Below are positions 52,078 to 61,512 of a DNA stretch of 64,000 bases, in pieces (the first letter of the stretch is position 1; each line of letters opens with the position of its first letter). The DNA is from Marivita geojedonensis (GTDB lineage: Bacteria; Pseudomonadota; Alphaproteobacteria; Rhodobacterales; Rhodobacteraceae). The DNA is taken from assembly GCF_002115805.1 (NCBI RefSeq), contig NZ_JFKC01000006.1:1-64000 (forward strand), given 5' to 3'. Position numbers and translations under genes: made by a program. The notes beneath the pieces were generated by a model. The model searched no databases, was not told where the DNA came from, and worked only from the letters and a program-made list of their open reading frames with translations.

Positions 52078-53649
52078 GTGAAAATCGGGACGCCAAAGGA
52101 AGTGATGAAGGGTGAGGCACGCGTTGCCATGACCCCGGATTCCGCCCGTCAGCTGCAAAAGCTGGGATATGACTGCATCATCGAAAGCGGTGCAGGCGAC
52201 GCAGCGGGTTATAGCGACGAAACGTACAAAGAGGCTGGCGTTGAGGTTGTCAAAACCGCCGCAGCACTCTGGAAAGCTGCGGATGTGGTCGCCAAGGTGC
52301 GTCCGCCGACCGAAGCCGAGATCAAGAAATCGCGCGAAGGCCAGCTTCTGATCTCGTTCTTCTACCCTGCACAGAACGAAAAGCTGATGCAGCAGGCCGC
52401 AGACAAGGGCGCATCGGTCATCGCGATGGACATGGTGCCGCGGATTTCCCGCGCGCAGAAGATGGACGCTCTGTCCTCCATGGCGAATATCGCGGGCTAC
52501 CGCGCTGTGATCGAGGCAGGCAACAACTTCGGCCGCTTCTTCACCGGTCAGGTCACCGCCGCCGGTAAGGTCCCGCCCGCCAAGGTTCTGGTCGTCGGTG
52601 CAGGTGTCGCCGGGCTTGCCGCCATCGGCACATCGACATCGCTTGGTGCCATCACCTACGCCTTCGACGTGCGCCCGGAAGTGGCCGAGCAGGTTGAATC
52701 CATGGGCGCGGAATTCGTCTTCCTCGACTTCGAGGAAGAACAGCAGGACGGCGCCGCAACCGGTGGCTATGCCTCTGTTTCCTCGCCGGAATTCGCAGCG
52801 GCCCAGCTTGCCAAGTTCCGCGAACTGGCGCCCGAAATGGACATCGTGATCACCACCGCGCTGATCCCGAACCGCGAAGCGCCCGAGCTTTGGACCAAGG
52901 ACATGGTCGAGAGCATGAAACCGGGATCGGTCATCGTCGACCTCGCCGCCGAAAAGGGCGGCAACTGCAAGATGACCGTAATGGACGAAAAGATCGTCAC
53001 CGATAACGGCGTGACGATCATCGGCTATACCGACTTCCCGTCGCGCATGGCTACGCAGTCCTCAAACCTCTATGCCACCAACATCCGTCACATGATGACA
53101 GACCTGACGCCCGAGAAAGACGGGCAGGTCGTGCACAACATGGAAGACGACGTGATCCGTGGGGCAACCATCGCGCACGAGAAGGCCGTGACCTTCCCGC
53201 CGCCCCCGCCGAAGGTTCAGGCGATTGCGGCCAAACCGAAGGAAAAGGTCAAGGAACTCACACCGGAAGAGAAGAAGCAGCAGGAACTGGACGCCTTCAA
53301 GGCCCAGACCAAGCAGCAGGTCACGCTGCTGGCCGTTGGCGGCGCGCTTGTCCTCGGGGCCGGCCTCGTTGCTCCGGCGAGCTTCATGCAGCACTTCATC
53401 GTGTTCGTTCTCGCCGTCTTCGTTGGCTTCCAGGTGATCTGGGGTGTCGCGCATTCGCTGCACACGCCGCTGATGGCGATCACCAACGCCATCTCTTCGA
53501 TCATCATTCTGGGGGCTCTCATGCAGATCGGATCGGGGTCTTACCTCGTCATTCTGCTGGCCGCCCTCTCGGTCTTCATGGCCGGGGTCAACATATTCGG
53601 CGGCTTCCTCGTCACACGGCGCATGCTCGCCATGTTCCAGAAGTCGTAA
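52078..53649 (+). CDS. pntA: NAD(P) transhydrogenase subunit alpha
   Basis: A 523-aa subunit of the proton-translocating transhydrogenase that makes NADPH from NADH. The start is GTG 52078 (VKIGTPKEVMKGEARVAMTP) after AAAGGGGGAC; the ORF opens 29 codons earlier. Domain I (about 1-380) has the NAD-binding VLVVGAGVAGLAAIGTS and AQSS-type mobile-loop region YTDFPSRMATQSS. A Pro/Lys/Glu linker leads to four membrane helices (about 415-523), so the AA and AB parts that are split in some alphaproteobacteria are fused here. Confidence 0.95.
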   Translation: MKIGTPKEVMKGEARVAMTPDSARQLQKLGYDCIIESGAGDAAGYSDETYKEAGVEVVKTAAALWKAADVVAKVRPPTEAEIKKSREGQLLISFFYPAQNEKLMQQAADKGASVIAMDMVPRISRAQKMDALSSMANIAGYRAVIEAGNNFGRFFTGQVTAAGKVPPAKVLVVGAGVAGLAAIGTSTSLGAITYAFDVRPEVAEQVESMGAEFVFLDFEEEQQDGAATGGYASVSSPEFAAAQLAKFRELAPEMDIVITTALIPNREAPELWTKDMVESMKPGSVIVDLAAEKGGNCKMTVMDEKIVTDNGVTIIGYTDFPSRMATQSSNLYATNIRHMMTDLTPEKDGQVVHNMEDDVIRGATIAHEKAVTFPPPPPKVQAIAAKPKEKVKELTPEEKKQQELDAFKAQTKQQVTLLAVGGALVLGAGLVAPASFMQHFIVFVLAVFVGFQVIWGVAHSLHTPLMAITNAISSIIILGALMQIGSGSYLVILLAALSVFMAGVNIFGGFLVTRRMLAMFQKS

Positions 53650-53661
53650 GGGGACAGCATC

Positions 53662-55095
53662 ATGGAATTCGGATTTACGACAGCAGCCTATGTGGTTGCA
53701 GCTGTGCTCTTCATCCTCGCGCTTGGCGGTCTGTCAGGGCAGGAAAGCGCAAAACGCGCCGTCTGGTACGGCATTGTCGGCATGGCGCTGGCCGTGGCGG
53801 CCACGCTGGTCGGTCCAGGTTCGGGCTACTGGCTGCTTTCGATCATTCTGATCGCGGGCGGTGGTGTCATCGGCTACCAGCTGGCGACACGGGTCCAGAT
53901 GACCCAGATGCCGGAACTGGTCGCGGCGATGCACAGCCTTGTGGGCCTTGCGGCCGTGTTCGTGGGTTTCATCGCCCATATCGAACTGGGCCGTGTCATG
54001 GCGATGGACGACAGCGCGAAGAAGGCGCTGGAAGGCTTTGCAGCCCTGCTGGCCAAGAAGGACAGCGTTGAGATCGCCATTCTGCGGGTCGAACTGTTCC
54101 TTGGCGTGTTCATCGGTGCGGTGACCTTCACCGGTTCGGTGATCGCCTATGGCAAACTTGCGGGCAAGGTCGACACATCGGCAAAGAAACTGCCGGGCGG
54201 TCACATCCTGAACGCCGGTGCCGCTGCGCTGTCCGTGCTCTGCCTGATCTGGTACTTCAACACCGGCGGTGTGTTCCCGCTGATCCTGATGACGGCCGCA
54301 GCGCTGTTCATCGGCTACCACCTGATCATGGGCATCGGCGGCGCCGACATGCCGGTTGTGGTGTCGATGCTGAACAGCTACTCGGGCTGGGCCGCGGCGG
54401 CGATTGGTTTCTCGCTGGGCAACGACCTTCTGATCGTGGTGGGCGCGCTTGTGGGCTCTTCCGGTGCGATCCTGTCCTACATCATGTGTAAGGCGATGAA
54501 CCGGTCGTTCATCAGCGTGATCCTCGGTGGCTTCGGTGGCCCGGCGGGCGAGCAGATGGCCGTTGAGGGCGAACAGGTTGCGATCGACGCCGATGGCGTG
54601 GCCACCGCGTTGGACGAGGCCGACAGCGTCATCATCATCCCGGGTTACGGCATGGCGGTGGCACAGGCGCAACAGAACGTGGCGGAACTCACCCGTCGTC
54701 TGCGCGCCAAGGGCAAGGAAGTCCGCTTTGCGATCCACCCGGTCGCAGGCCGTCTGCCCGGCCACATGAACGTGCTTCTGGCCGAAGCCAAGGTGCCCTA
54801 CGACATCGTTCTCGAGATGGACGAGATCAACGACGACTTCCCGGATACGGACGTCGCCATCGTCATCGGTTCGAACGACATCGTGAACCCGGCGGCACAG
54901 GATGACCCGAACAGCCCCATCGCCGGCATGCCGGTTCTGGAATGCTGGAAGGCCAAGCAGGTCTTCGTGTCCAAGCGCGGGCAGGGCACCGGGTACTCTG
55001 GCATCGAGAACCCGCTCTTCTTCAAAGAGAACACACGCATGTTCTACGGCGATGCGAAGAAGTCGCTTGAGGATCTGCTGACCCGCATCACCTGA
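53662..55095 (+). CDS. pntB: NAD(P) transhydrogenase subunit beta
   Basis: A 477-aa subunit with about eight to nine membrane helices (residues 1-260) and the NADP-binding domain III (about 290-477). Landmarks are [53 protein letters not shown] and [20 protein letters not shown]. It starts 12 bp after pntA in the same operon and is followed by an intrinsic terminator. Confidence 0.96.
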   Translation: MEFGFTTAAYVVAAVLFILALGGLSGQESAKRAVWYGIVGMALAVAATLVGPGSGYWLLSIILIAGGGVIGYQLATRVQMTQMPELVAAMHSLVGLAAVFVGFIAHIELGRVMAMDDSAKKALEGFAALLAKKDSVEIAILRVELFLGVFIGAVTFTGSVIAYGKLAGKVDTSAKKLPGGHILNAGAAALSVLCLIWYFNTGGVFPLILMTAAALFIGYHLIMGIGGADMPVVVSMLNSYSGWAAAAIGFSLGNDLLIVVGALVGSSGAILSYIMCKAMNRSFISVILGGFGGPAGEQMAVEGEQVAIDADGVATALDEADSVIIIPGYGMAVAQAQQNVAELTRRLRAKGKEVRFAIHPVAGRLPGHMNVLLAEAKVPYDIVLEMDEINDDFPDTDVAIVIGSNDIVNPAAQDDPNSPIAGMPVLECWKAKQVFVSKRGQGTGYSGIENPLFFKENTRMFYGDAKKSLEDLLTRIT

Positions 55096-55119
55096 TACGG
55101 TTCGGAAAAACGACATGGC

Positions 55120-55147
55120 AAAGCCCCGCCGGGTTCGGCGGGGCTTT
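55120..55147 (+). terminator. Intrinsic terminator after pntAB
   Basis: AAAGCCCCGCC pairs with GGCGGGGCTTT over 11 bp with loop GGGTTC, followed by TTCGTTTT. It begins 25 bp past the pntB stop. Confidence 0.92.
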
Positions 55148-55179
55148 TTCGTTTTCGGACGCGGGACGGGATCCGTTGC

Positions 55180-55716
55180 TCAGGATCCAAGCGTCTCGAC
55201 CCATCCGTCCACAAGGGCGTCCAGGCCGTCCCAGTCGGTGTATTCGTGGTCCCAGTCCAGATCGGCCTCCGGATCCTTTGCAGCGATGATCCGGCGCATC
55301 ACGAACCGGCGGAATACGTCGTATTCCGATGGCATATAGGCCCCAGCCACCTGTGCCACCTGGCCCGGCACCCAGCCGGTCGCATCCTGAAAATCCGCCA
55401 GAATCTTGTCCAGCGCCCGCCAGTCCTCCGCGTCATGGCCTGCGGCGGCCAGCGACACGGACAGAAACAGCGTCGGCATGGCGGCAAGGGCGGTCACATG
55501 ATCTGCCGCGAACTCGGACAGCACTTTCTGGTATTGGCCGGCATGGAGCGACCCGCCGAGCACCGCACCGTCGAACCGGGTCAAATCCACATCTGCGGCA
55601 TCTGCAAGCGGCGCAAGTTCGACCGCATGCCCTGCATCCACCACCCGGTCCGCAATATGCCGGGCGATCTTGCGCGTCTGACCTTCTGACGTGGCGTAGC
55701 CGATAAAGAGTTTCAT
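55180..55716 (-). CDS. Flavodoxin-domain protein (HemG-like)
   Basis: A 178-aa FMN-binding flavodoxin-fold protein. The FMN phosphate loop is YATSEGQTRKIARHIADRV, the second loop is AVLGGSLHAGQYQK, and it ends with YTDWDGLDALVDGWVE. This pattern recalls HemG-type protoporphyrinogen oxidase and related flavodoxin_5 proteins, but heme function is not shown by the context. The start is ATG 55716 after a G-rich ribosome-binding site; the longer frame is non-coding. It faces pntB convergently across the terminator. Confidence 0.82.
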   Translation of the reverse strand: MKLFIGYATSEGQTRKIARHIADRVVDAGHAVELAPLADAADVDLTRFDGAVLGGSLHAGQYQKVLSEFAADHVTALAAMPTLFLSVSLAAAGHDAEDWRALDKILADFQDATGWVPGQVAQVAGAYMPSEYDVFRRFVMRRIIAAKDPEADLDWDHEYTDWDGLDALVDGWVETLGS

Positions 55717-56004
55717 CCTCTCCCCCCTTTGCTGCCAAAGCGCCACAGGAGGCGATCCCCTGCGACACAAACCAAGTTTACTCCAACTGCTCTGACTGCG
55801 CGTTGACGCAACGCAAAAACCGTTTGAGATCATTGAACTGGCTCTGTGGTGTAACGGACCTAGGGTAAAAGAGCGGGGGATATGGCACCCGGGAATTGGC
55901 TCTGCATACTGTTGGATACTGGTAAAATGTTGAAATGTTTGGAAATTTCCTTTACTTGCCGAGTCGCGGCGCCTAAGTCTTGGCCAAACCGGAAAGACTG
56001 AGTC

Positions 56005-57303
56005 ATGGCCCCGATCGAAGACCACCCGCTGCGCTACGCCCTCTCGAACGAACTTCACGCCCGACCGTTTCCGTCGCTCGAAGCGCCCTGTCGCGCTGTG
56101 TACCTCGCGCTGAAAAAGCCAAAATCCGCGGCGGCACGGGACAAAACGCTGGATCTCGATCATCTCAAGGCGCTGCTGGACCGCTATGGCACAAGCCACC
56201 CGCAACCCGGTGCCACTCATTTTTCCGGACAGATCGGCCAGCACACGCTGAAGTGGGAACAGCACACGGAATTCGTGACCTACACGGTGTTTCTGAATGG
56301 GTTGACCGATCGTCCCTTCGATCCGTCCGACATGGGCGTGTTTCCGGATGACTGGCTTGCCTCAGCCCCCGGTGTGAGGATCACCTCGGCGCTGATCCGG
56401 GTAGAGGACCGCCCGGATGAAGAGCGCATCTCGAAATGCCTCTCTGACTGGTTTGTGCCCGAAAGCCTCGCCGTCAGCCGCGTGTTGGATGATGACGCCA
56501 TCGTGGCAGGCGATTTCCGCATCGACCCGGCTGGCCAACTGCGCTTCGGAGTGTTTGTCAGTCCGGGCATCGGACACCGCCGCGTCGGGCGCATCGTCCA
56601 GCGACTGTGCGAGATCGAGACCTACAAGACCATGTCGATGCTGGGCTTCACCCGCGTCCGCGAACTCGGTCCCCGTATGGGAGAGATCGACAACGAACTG
56701 ACCCGGCTCATGGCCGCCATGACCCAGGGCGACGGCCAGGAAGAAGACCGGCTCAAGGCGCTGCTTGCCGTGTCCGCCGAACTTGAAAGCCTGTCGGCCC
56801 AGACCTCGTTCCGATTTGGCGCAACCGGCGCATACGAGGCCATTGTCGAACAGCGGATTTCGGTCCTGCGGGAAGAGCGGTTTCAGGGGCGCCAGACCTT
56901 TGCGGAATTCATGACCCGCCGCTATGACCCGGCGATGCGCACGGTCAAATCTGCCGAACGGCGCCTTTCGGCGATGGCGGAACGGGCGGTGCGCGCAGGT
57001 GACCTGCTGCGCACAAGGGTCGAGGTCGCACGTTCGGCGCAGAACCAGCAACTGCTGGAAAGCATGAACCAGCGCGCCGACATGCAACTGCGTCTGCAAA
57101 AGACGGTGGAAGGCCTGTCGGTGGTCGCGATCAGTTACTACGCGGTGTCGCTGGCCGGGTACCTCCTGTATCCGGTGGCGGACCTGCTGGGCTTTTCCAA
57201 GGGTGCCGTCACGGCGGCGGCAACAATCCCGGTTGTCCTGCTTGTCTGGTTGGCGATCCGGCGCATCCGGCGATTGGTAGAGCAGGGTGGACCTGATCTG
57301 TGA
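56005..57303 (+). CDS. DUF3422 family membrane-associated protein
   Basis: A 432-aa protein of the DUF3422 family. The conserved start is EDHPLRYALSNELHARPFPSL, and the middle is alpha/beta with MTRRYDPAMRTVKSAERRL. A helical segment and two C-terminal membrane helices (about 370-390 and 400-420) end in IRRIRRLVEQG. Function unknown; the topology suggests a cytosolic domain anchored in the inner membrane. A 288-bp gap precedes it; that gap holds GGAAATTTCC (55941-55950) and no other gene. Confidence 0.85.
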   Translation: MAPIEDHPLRYALSNELHARPFPSLEAPCRAVYLALKKPKSAAARDKTLDLDHLKALLDRYGTSHPQPGATHFSGQIGQHTLKWEQHTEFVTYTVFLNGLTDRPFDPSDMGVFPDDWLASAPGVRITSALIRVEDRPDEERISKCLSDWFVPESLAVSRVLDDDAIVAGDFRIDPAGQLRFGVFVSPGIGHRRVGRIVQRLCEIETYKTMSMLGFTRVRELGPRMGEIDNELTRLMAAMTQGDGQEEDRLKALLAVSAELESLSAQTSFRFGATGAYEAIVEQRISVLREERFQGRQTFAEFMTRRYDPAMRTVKSAERRLSAMAERAVRAGDLLRTRVEVARSAQNQQLLESMNQRADMQLRLQKTVEGLSVVAISYYAVSLAGYLLYPVADLLGFSKGAVTAAATIPVVLLVWLAIRRIRRLVEQGGPDL

Positions 57304-57378
57304 ATTTTACCAAACGGTAAAATCTGGGTCTGGCGCGTTTCCGTCGACGGAAACGCGCGGCCGCGTCGATGCGGCCGC
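57304..57378. terminator. Triple hairpin block between convergent genes
   Basis: ATTTTACC/GGTAAAAT (57304-57323, loop AAAC) starts right after the DUF3422 stop. A 26-bp perfect palindrome at 57333-57358 has arms GCGCGTTTCCGTC centred on GTCGAC orientation CG. GCGGCCGC-GTCGAT-GCGGCCGC (57357-57378) ends at the last base of ppx. The second and third hairpins correspond in position and core sequence to the pairs at 34858-34900 and 42865-42906. Confidence 0.7.
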
Positions 57379-58925
57379 TACCTCTTGATCACAACCTCTG
57401 TCTCGGCCCCCAATGAGGCCGCCAGCGACAGGAACCGCGCCTCTGCAACTTCGCCATAGAGCGGCACCGACGCCTTGGTGAGCTTGAGGCGCAGCAGCTT
57501 CTTGCGTGGTTTCCAGTCCAGCGCCGTTCCGTCCGCACTCGCGTCCGACATCCAAAGCATTGCGCCGAAGCGCAGCGCCTTGCCCAGCACCTCGGCCTCC
57601 AGTGTCAGTTTCTCTGAGAGCAAACCCTCAAGATCTTCGAAACGCGTGCCTTCGCGTTTGTTCTTGTAGCGGTGCAGCAGCGCCAACCCGAGGAACACGC
57701 GTTCAGAGTGCTTCAGCCCACCCAGATTGGCGCGGGTTGCATTGTCGAAACAGGTTTCGGCGCGGTAGTCCGGATGCGCCCGCCAGCTCACGTCATGCAG
57801 CAGACAGGCGGCCTTGATCAATCTCATGCGCGCCTTGTCGCCCTTTGAAAACAGCGGCGACACGAACCGGAACAGCTTTTTGCCGAACCCCGGAAGGCGC
57901 GCGTCCTTGGCCTCGGCAAAGCGGCAGGCTTCGATCAGAGGATCGCGGTCGCGCAACTCCTGAGGCATCTGTTCGTAGAGCAGCCCTTCGCGGATGCCAT
58001 AGCTCGAAATTGCGATGTCCTTGGGTTTGAACGTCTGCACAAGCCGTTTGAGAACATCCACGGCGTAGGGCACAAGGTCCATCCGGGCGCTGGACACACC
58101 ACAGGCCGTGCGCAGTTCTTCCAGATCGCTCGATTTGATGAATTTGACGGTCTGGCTGACCGATTTCTTGTCCATCCGGTATTCGTGCAGCACGTGCAGC
58201 GGGTAGCCCCGCCGATACATGTCGATCCGCGCAATCGCGCGCCACGAGCCACCCACAAGGAACAGCCTGTCCCGCTGGGCCCCCATATGCTCAGCGAGCT
58301 TGTCCATCACCTCTTTGATATGCTGCTCGCGGCCTTTCTGGCCGCCCTTGAGGTCGCGCAGCTTCAAGGGGCCGAGGTTCGAACTGATCCGACGCCCGAC
58401 GCGCCCGCCGGCGATCTCGGCCAGCTCCATGGAGGAGCCGCCGATGTCGCAGACCAACCCGTAGCTTCCGGGCCAGCCCAGCAGAACCCCCTGTGCCGAC
58501 AGCCGCGCTTCTTCCTCGCCGCCGATCACCCAGATCCGCAGTCCGGTTTCGCGCAATACGTCCTCTCGGAAATCGGGGCCATCCTCGGCTTCGCGTACGG
58601 CAGCGGTGGCCACGACGGTAAGTGGGGGCAGGTTCATACCCTCTGCCAGTGCCTGGAACCGTTTGAGCGCCTGCAAGGCCCGTTCCCGACCTTCGGGGTT
58701 GAGGCGCCCGGTGTCCGACATGCCCGCGCCCAGAGCGCACATGAGTTTCTCGTTGTAGAAATACGCCGGAGATCGTGCGGCGCCGTCGAAGACGACAAGC
58801 CGGACCGAGTTCGATCCGATGTCCACGACCCCCACGCGTGACAGGGCCCTTGCCTTGGGATCATTGAACAGGGGGCGGCCGAAAAGGCCCATCGGGTCGT
58901 GATCGGAGTCGCTGGTTCCGTCCAT
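57378..58925 (-). CDS. ppx: Exopolyphosphatase (Ppx/GppA family)
   Basis: A 515-aa ASKHA-fold phosphatase that releases phosphate from polyphosphate and/or hydrolyses pppGpp. Motifs: VGVVDIGSNSVRLVVFDG, ATAAVREAEDGPDF, GLVCDIGGSSMELAEI and GGSWRAIARIDMYRRGYP. The C-terminal HD-like helical domain carries ACLLHDVSWRAHPDYRAE. Length is typical of alphaproteobacterial Ppx. ppk lies 2.6 kb upstream on the same strand, with three genes between. Confidence 0.93.
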   Translation of the reverse strand: MDGTSDSDHDPMGLFGRPLFNDPKARALSRVGVVDIGSNSVRLVVFDGAARSPAYFYNEKLMCALGAGMSDTGRLNPEGRERALQALKRFQALAEGMNLPPLTVVATAAVREAEDGPDFREDVLRETGLRIWVIGGEEEARLSAQGVLLGWPGSYGLVCDIGGSSMELAEIAGGRVGRRISSNLGPLKLRDLKGGQKGREQHIKEVMDKLAEHMGAQRDRLFLVGGSWRAIARIDMYRRGYPLHVLHEYRMDKKSVSQTVKFIKSSDLEELRTACGVSSARMDLVPYAVDVLKRLVQTFKPKDIAISSYGIREGLLYEQMPQELRDRDPLIEACRFAEAKDARLPGFGKKLFRFVSPLFSKGDKARMRLIKAACLLHDVSWRAHPDYRAETCFDNATRANLGGLKHSERVFLGLALLHRYKNKREGTRFEDLEGLLSEKLTLEAEVLGKALRFGAMLWMSDASADGTALDWKPRKKLLRLKLTKASVPLYGEVAEARFLSLAASLGAETEVVIKR

Positions 58926-59100
58926 AGGGCCTCCCGGTCAGGTTGCGCGCACCGTGTCAAAGCGGGGACGGAAGGTCAAGAATACTGGCACCCGGTCTGC
59001 TGTGTATCTCGCCACATGCGCATGGCGGACACCAGTGACCTTTCGGATTACCGCTAGCGCGGGAGCAGCGCGCCGGCAATCCTTTTCCGAAATGACAGGT

Positions 59101-59376
59101 TCAGTTGTTCGCGGTCAGCGGATCAATGATCTGTGGCACTTCGGTGATTTTCGACACAGGAATTCCGCTCAGATCGGCGTGCTTTCTGATCTCTTCCTCA
59201 CTTTCGGCTAGGTACACGCAGAAGGTCTTGTCGCCGGCCACATAGGAATGTTGCCACTGGATGTCCGGTCCGAGGGATGTAAGTGCTTGGTTCGATGCCC
59301 GCGCTGCGCCGCAGAGTTCGGTCAGCGAAAACTCACCAACACCCGGAATATCCCGTTCAATCATATAACGTTTCAT
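59101..59376 (-). CDS. DUF4242 domain protein
   Basis: A 91-aa small alpha/beta protein of the DUF4242 (ferredoxin-like) family. It starts MKRYMIERDIPGVGEFS and has WQHSYVAGDKTFCVYLAESEE and IRKHADLSGIPVSKITEV. Some members are described as nickel-binding; the metal role here is unverified. It diverges from a LysR regulator across 154 bp of operator-like repeats, so it is probably that regulator's target. The 175 bp after its stop hold no gene. Confidence 0.85.
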   Translation of the reverse strand: MKRYMIERDIPGVGEFSLTELCGAARASNQALTSLGPDIQWQHSYVAGDKTFCVYLAESEEEIRKHADLSGIPVSKITEVPQIIDPLTANN

Positions 59377-59459
59377 AGGGGGTCTCCTCTCAAGTCTCGC
59401 CAGTGTGGCGGGGTGAGATCAGCATGACGCTGTGGACCTGGAATCCAAAACCCAATTTT

Positions 59460-59526
59460 CTTTACTCAGATAAAGGAAAACTTTAGAAAAAATGCTGTTC
59501 TGCTTTCTTGATAAAGAATATCTTTA
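59460..59526. promoter_or_regulatory. TAAAG/CTTTA operator-like repeats
   Basis: Half-sites CTTTA at 59460, TAAAG at 59471, CTTTA at 59481, TAAAG at 59512 and CTTTA at 59522. The last pair forms TAAAGA-ATA-TCTTTA (59512-59526), a perfect inverted repeat 4 bp before the LysR ATG. The cluster lies between the divergent DUF4242 and LysR genes, the classic place for LysR-type binding and autoregulation. The region is much more AT-rich than its flanks. Confidence 0.6.
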
Positions 59527-59530
59527 GTAA

Positions 59531-60451
59531 ATGCCGCATGTATCGCATTTGAAATCCCTTCAAGCCGTCGAAATGGCGATCCGGACCGGATCGCTGAAAG
59601 CCGCGGCTGACGCACTTGGGATCACCCCGGCTGCGGTTGGGCAGCGGATTCGTGCCCTTGAGGACTATCTGGGAACGGACCTGCTTCTGCGTGGTCGCTC
59701 CGGTCTGCAACCGACGCCGGAGCTGGAGCGCGCGATGAGCGATCTGCGTCAAGCTTTTTCCGCGCTGGAGCGGGTGACGGAAACGCTCGATTTCCAGCGC
59801 ATCAGCGAAATCCAGGTGGTCGCAGATCCGGACTGGGCAGAGCTGTGGCTCGCGCCGCGTCTGCCTGCGTTCCGAGAAGAGCATCCCAATATTCTGTTCT
59901 GCATCAACGGGGCGGGGGATGTGCCGCTGCGTCTGGGGGCACCGGATGTGCGCGTCGATTATGGAGACGGGCGAGGCGAGCCGCTGTTTTCCGACATTCT
60001 TGTTCCGGTGACCGGCCTTGATAACACGCGCCGCATCGCGGACTGGGACCCCGTCCTACAAATGGAGGGCATGCCGCTTCTGCATCTCGACGTCCAGCGA
60101 GAGAGCCCGGATCATCCCGGTTGGGTTGAATGGTTCAAGGCATTCGGGCATCGCGAGAGCGGGCCGGACCGGGGGGTGCATTACAAACATGCGCGGATCG
60201 CCCTTGAAGCGGTGCGGCAGAACGTTGGGTTCCTCGTATGTGGTTTGTCGTTGGTTCTGTCCGATCTGGACGCCGGCTCCATCGTGACGCCATTTCCGCT
60301 GGCACAGCATCTTCGTGCGCCACACCCTTACAGGCTGACGCTGCGCGCGGACGCCGCACGTCGCCCTCAGGTGCAACGATTTGCGGCATGGTTGAAAGCC
60401 GAGGCCGACAAGACCAGCCAAACGCTTCAAAGCCGCGTGTTATCGGGTTAG
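59531..60451 (+). CDS. LysR family transcriptional regulator (GcvA-like)
   Basis: A 306-aa regulator. The N-terminal winged helix (about 1-62) reads HLKSLQAVEMAIRTGSLKAAADALGITPAAVGQRIRALEDYLGTDLLLR, the GcvA-like variant. The effector domain spans about 90-295 (PDWAELWLAPRLPAFREEHP). Its ATG lies 4 bp after a palindromic candidate operator. Divergent DUF4242 is the most likely target; panE follows 93 bp downstream. Confidence 0.9.
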   Translation: MPHVSHLKSLQAVEMAIRTGSLKAAADALGITPAAVGQRIRALEDYLGTDLLLRGRSGLQPTPELERAMSDLRQAFSALERVTETLDFQRISEIQVVADPDWAELWLAPRLPAFREEHPNILFCINGAGDVPLRLGAPDVRVDYGDGRGEPLFSDILVPVTGLDNTRRIADWDPVLQMEGMPLLHLDVQRESPDHPGWVEWFKAFGHRESGPDRGVHYKHARIALEAVRQNVGFLVCGLSLVLSDLDAGSIVTPFPLAQHLRAPHPYRLTLRADAARRPQVQRFAAWLKAEADKTSQTLQSRVLSG

Positions 60452-60544
60452 ACACAGGATCACTGGTGTTGTTGTGTCGCTCCGGGCTGCCGAGAAGCCC
60501 GAGCCAGGTTGAGATCCAGCGCTCACATCACAGGGGGATCGAGT

Positions 60545-61462
60545 ATGCGTATTGCCACCATGGCCACCGGCGGGATCGGTGGCTTTCTTGCCGTCAAACT
60601 CTCGAAGGCCGGACACGAGGTCGTCACCATTGCCCGTGGGGCCCATCTTGAGGCGATCCGGACGAACGGGCTGACCCTTCGCAGCACAGATGGCACCGAG
60701 GTGGTGCATCCCTTTCTGGCAACCGACCGCACGGACGAGGTGGGGGAGGTCGATGTCATCCTGTTTGGCGTCAAGGGGGATGGATTGGAAAACGCCGCGC
60801 GGGCCTGCCTGCCGATGATCGGCCCCGAGACGGTGGTTGTGCCCTTCCTGAATGGGGTGGAGGCGTCGGATCGCCTCACGGAAATCCTGCCCGAGCGCAA
60901 TGTCGCGAACGGTGTCGCGCGGGTGTCGACAACCATTTCCGAACCGGGTGTCATCACCCAGACCGGCACGTTCAATTCCTTCATCTTCGCAGAGCGTGAC
61001 AGCAAACCCTCGGCCAGGATCGATGCGCTGCGCACCGCCATCAACGAGGCCGGATCATCCGCGCCGGAGACGCAGGACATCGTCAGGGATCTGTGGTCGA
61101 AATTCGTTCTGTTTTCGGGACTGTCCGGGGTTACCGCCGCGGCCCGCTGCACGATTGGCGACATCCGCACCATCCCTGAACTGGAAGCGTTGTTCCGGCG
61201 TGCGGTTGCCGAAACCACAAGCATCGGTCGGGCGCTTGGCGTCGCCCTCGATGCGGATATCGAGGAAAAGGTCTGGGCCAGCATGGAGACGTTTCCTCCG
61301 CATGGGCGGGCTTCAACGGCGATCGACCTTGAACATGGCCGCCCGCTGGAAATCGACTGGGTGTCCGGGGCGGCCTCGCGGCTGGCGAAAAAGGCGGGGA
61401 TCGATGCGCCGGTCAACGCGGCGCTCTATGCGGTTCTTCTGCCCCATAAGAACGGGCGCTGA
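60545..61462 (+). CDS. 2-dehydropantoate 2-reductase family protein
   Basis: A 305-aa NADPH-dependent ketopantoate reductase-fold enzyme (PanE/ApbA family). The N-terminal Rossmann motif MRIATMATGGIGGFLAVKL has one substitution from GxGxxG (Thr-Gly-Gly-Ile-Gly). FGVKGDGLENAARACLPM and PFLNGVEASDRL carry the conserved Lys and Asn. The C-terminal helical domain has KFVLFSGLSGVTAAARC and DLEHGRPLEIDW. The start is ATG 60545 with GGGGG upstream. It may be a genuine PanE or a paralogue acting on another 2-oxoacid; no other pantothenate gene is here. Confidence 0.87.
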   Translation: MRIATMATGGIGGFLAVKLSKAGHEVVTIARGAHLEAIRTNGLTLRSTDGTEVVHPFLATDRTDEVGEVDVILFGVKGDGLENAARACLPMIGPETVVVPFLNGVEASDRLTEILPERNVANGVARVSTTISEPGVITQTGTFNSFIFAERDSKPSARIDALRTAINEAGSSAPETQDIVRDLWSKFVLFSGLSGVTAAARCTIGDIRTIPELEALFRRAVAETTSIGRALGVALDADIEEKVWASMETFPPHGRASTAIDLEHGRPLEIDWVSGAASRLAKKAGIDAPVNAALYAVLLPHKNGR

Positions 61463-61488
61463 GACGGCTTTTCGAAAGGCGTCTCAGC
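61458..61488 (+). terminator. Hairpin terminator after panE
   Basis: GCTGAGACG (61458-61466) pairs with CGTCTCAGC (61480-61488). After a G-G mismatch the stem continues as CTTT/AAAG around TCG, followed by GACTTTTCTC. It includes the panE stop. It could also act for ppk, which ends at 61513 on the other strand. Confidence 0.7.
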
Positions 61489-61512
61489 GACTTTTCTCAT
61501 CATTGCCCTGCG

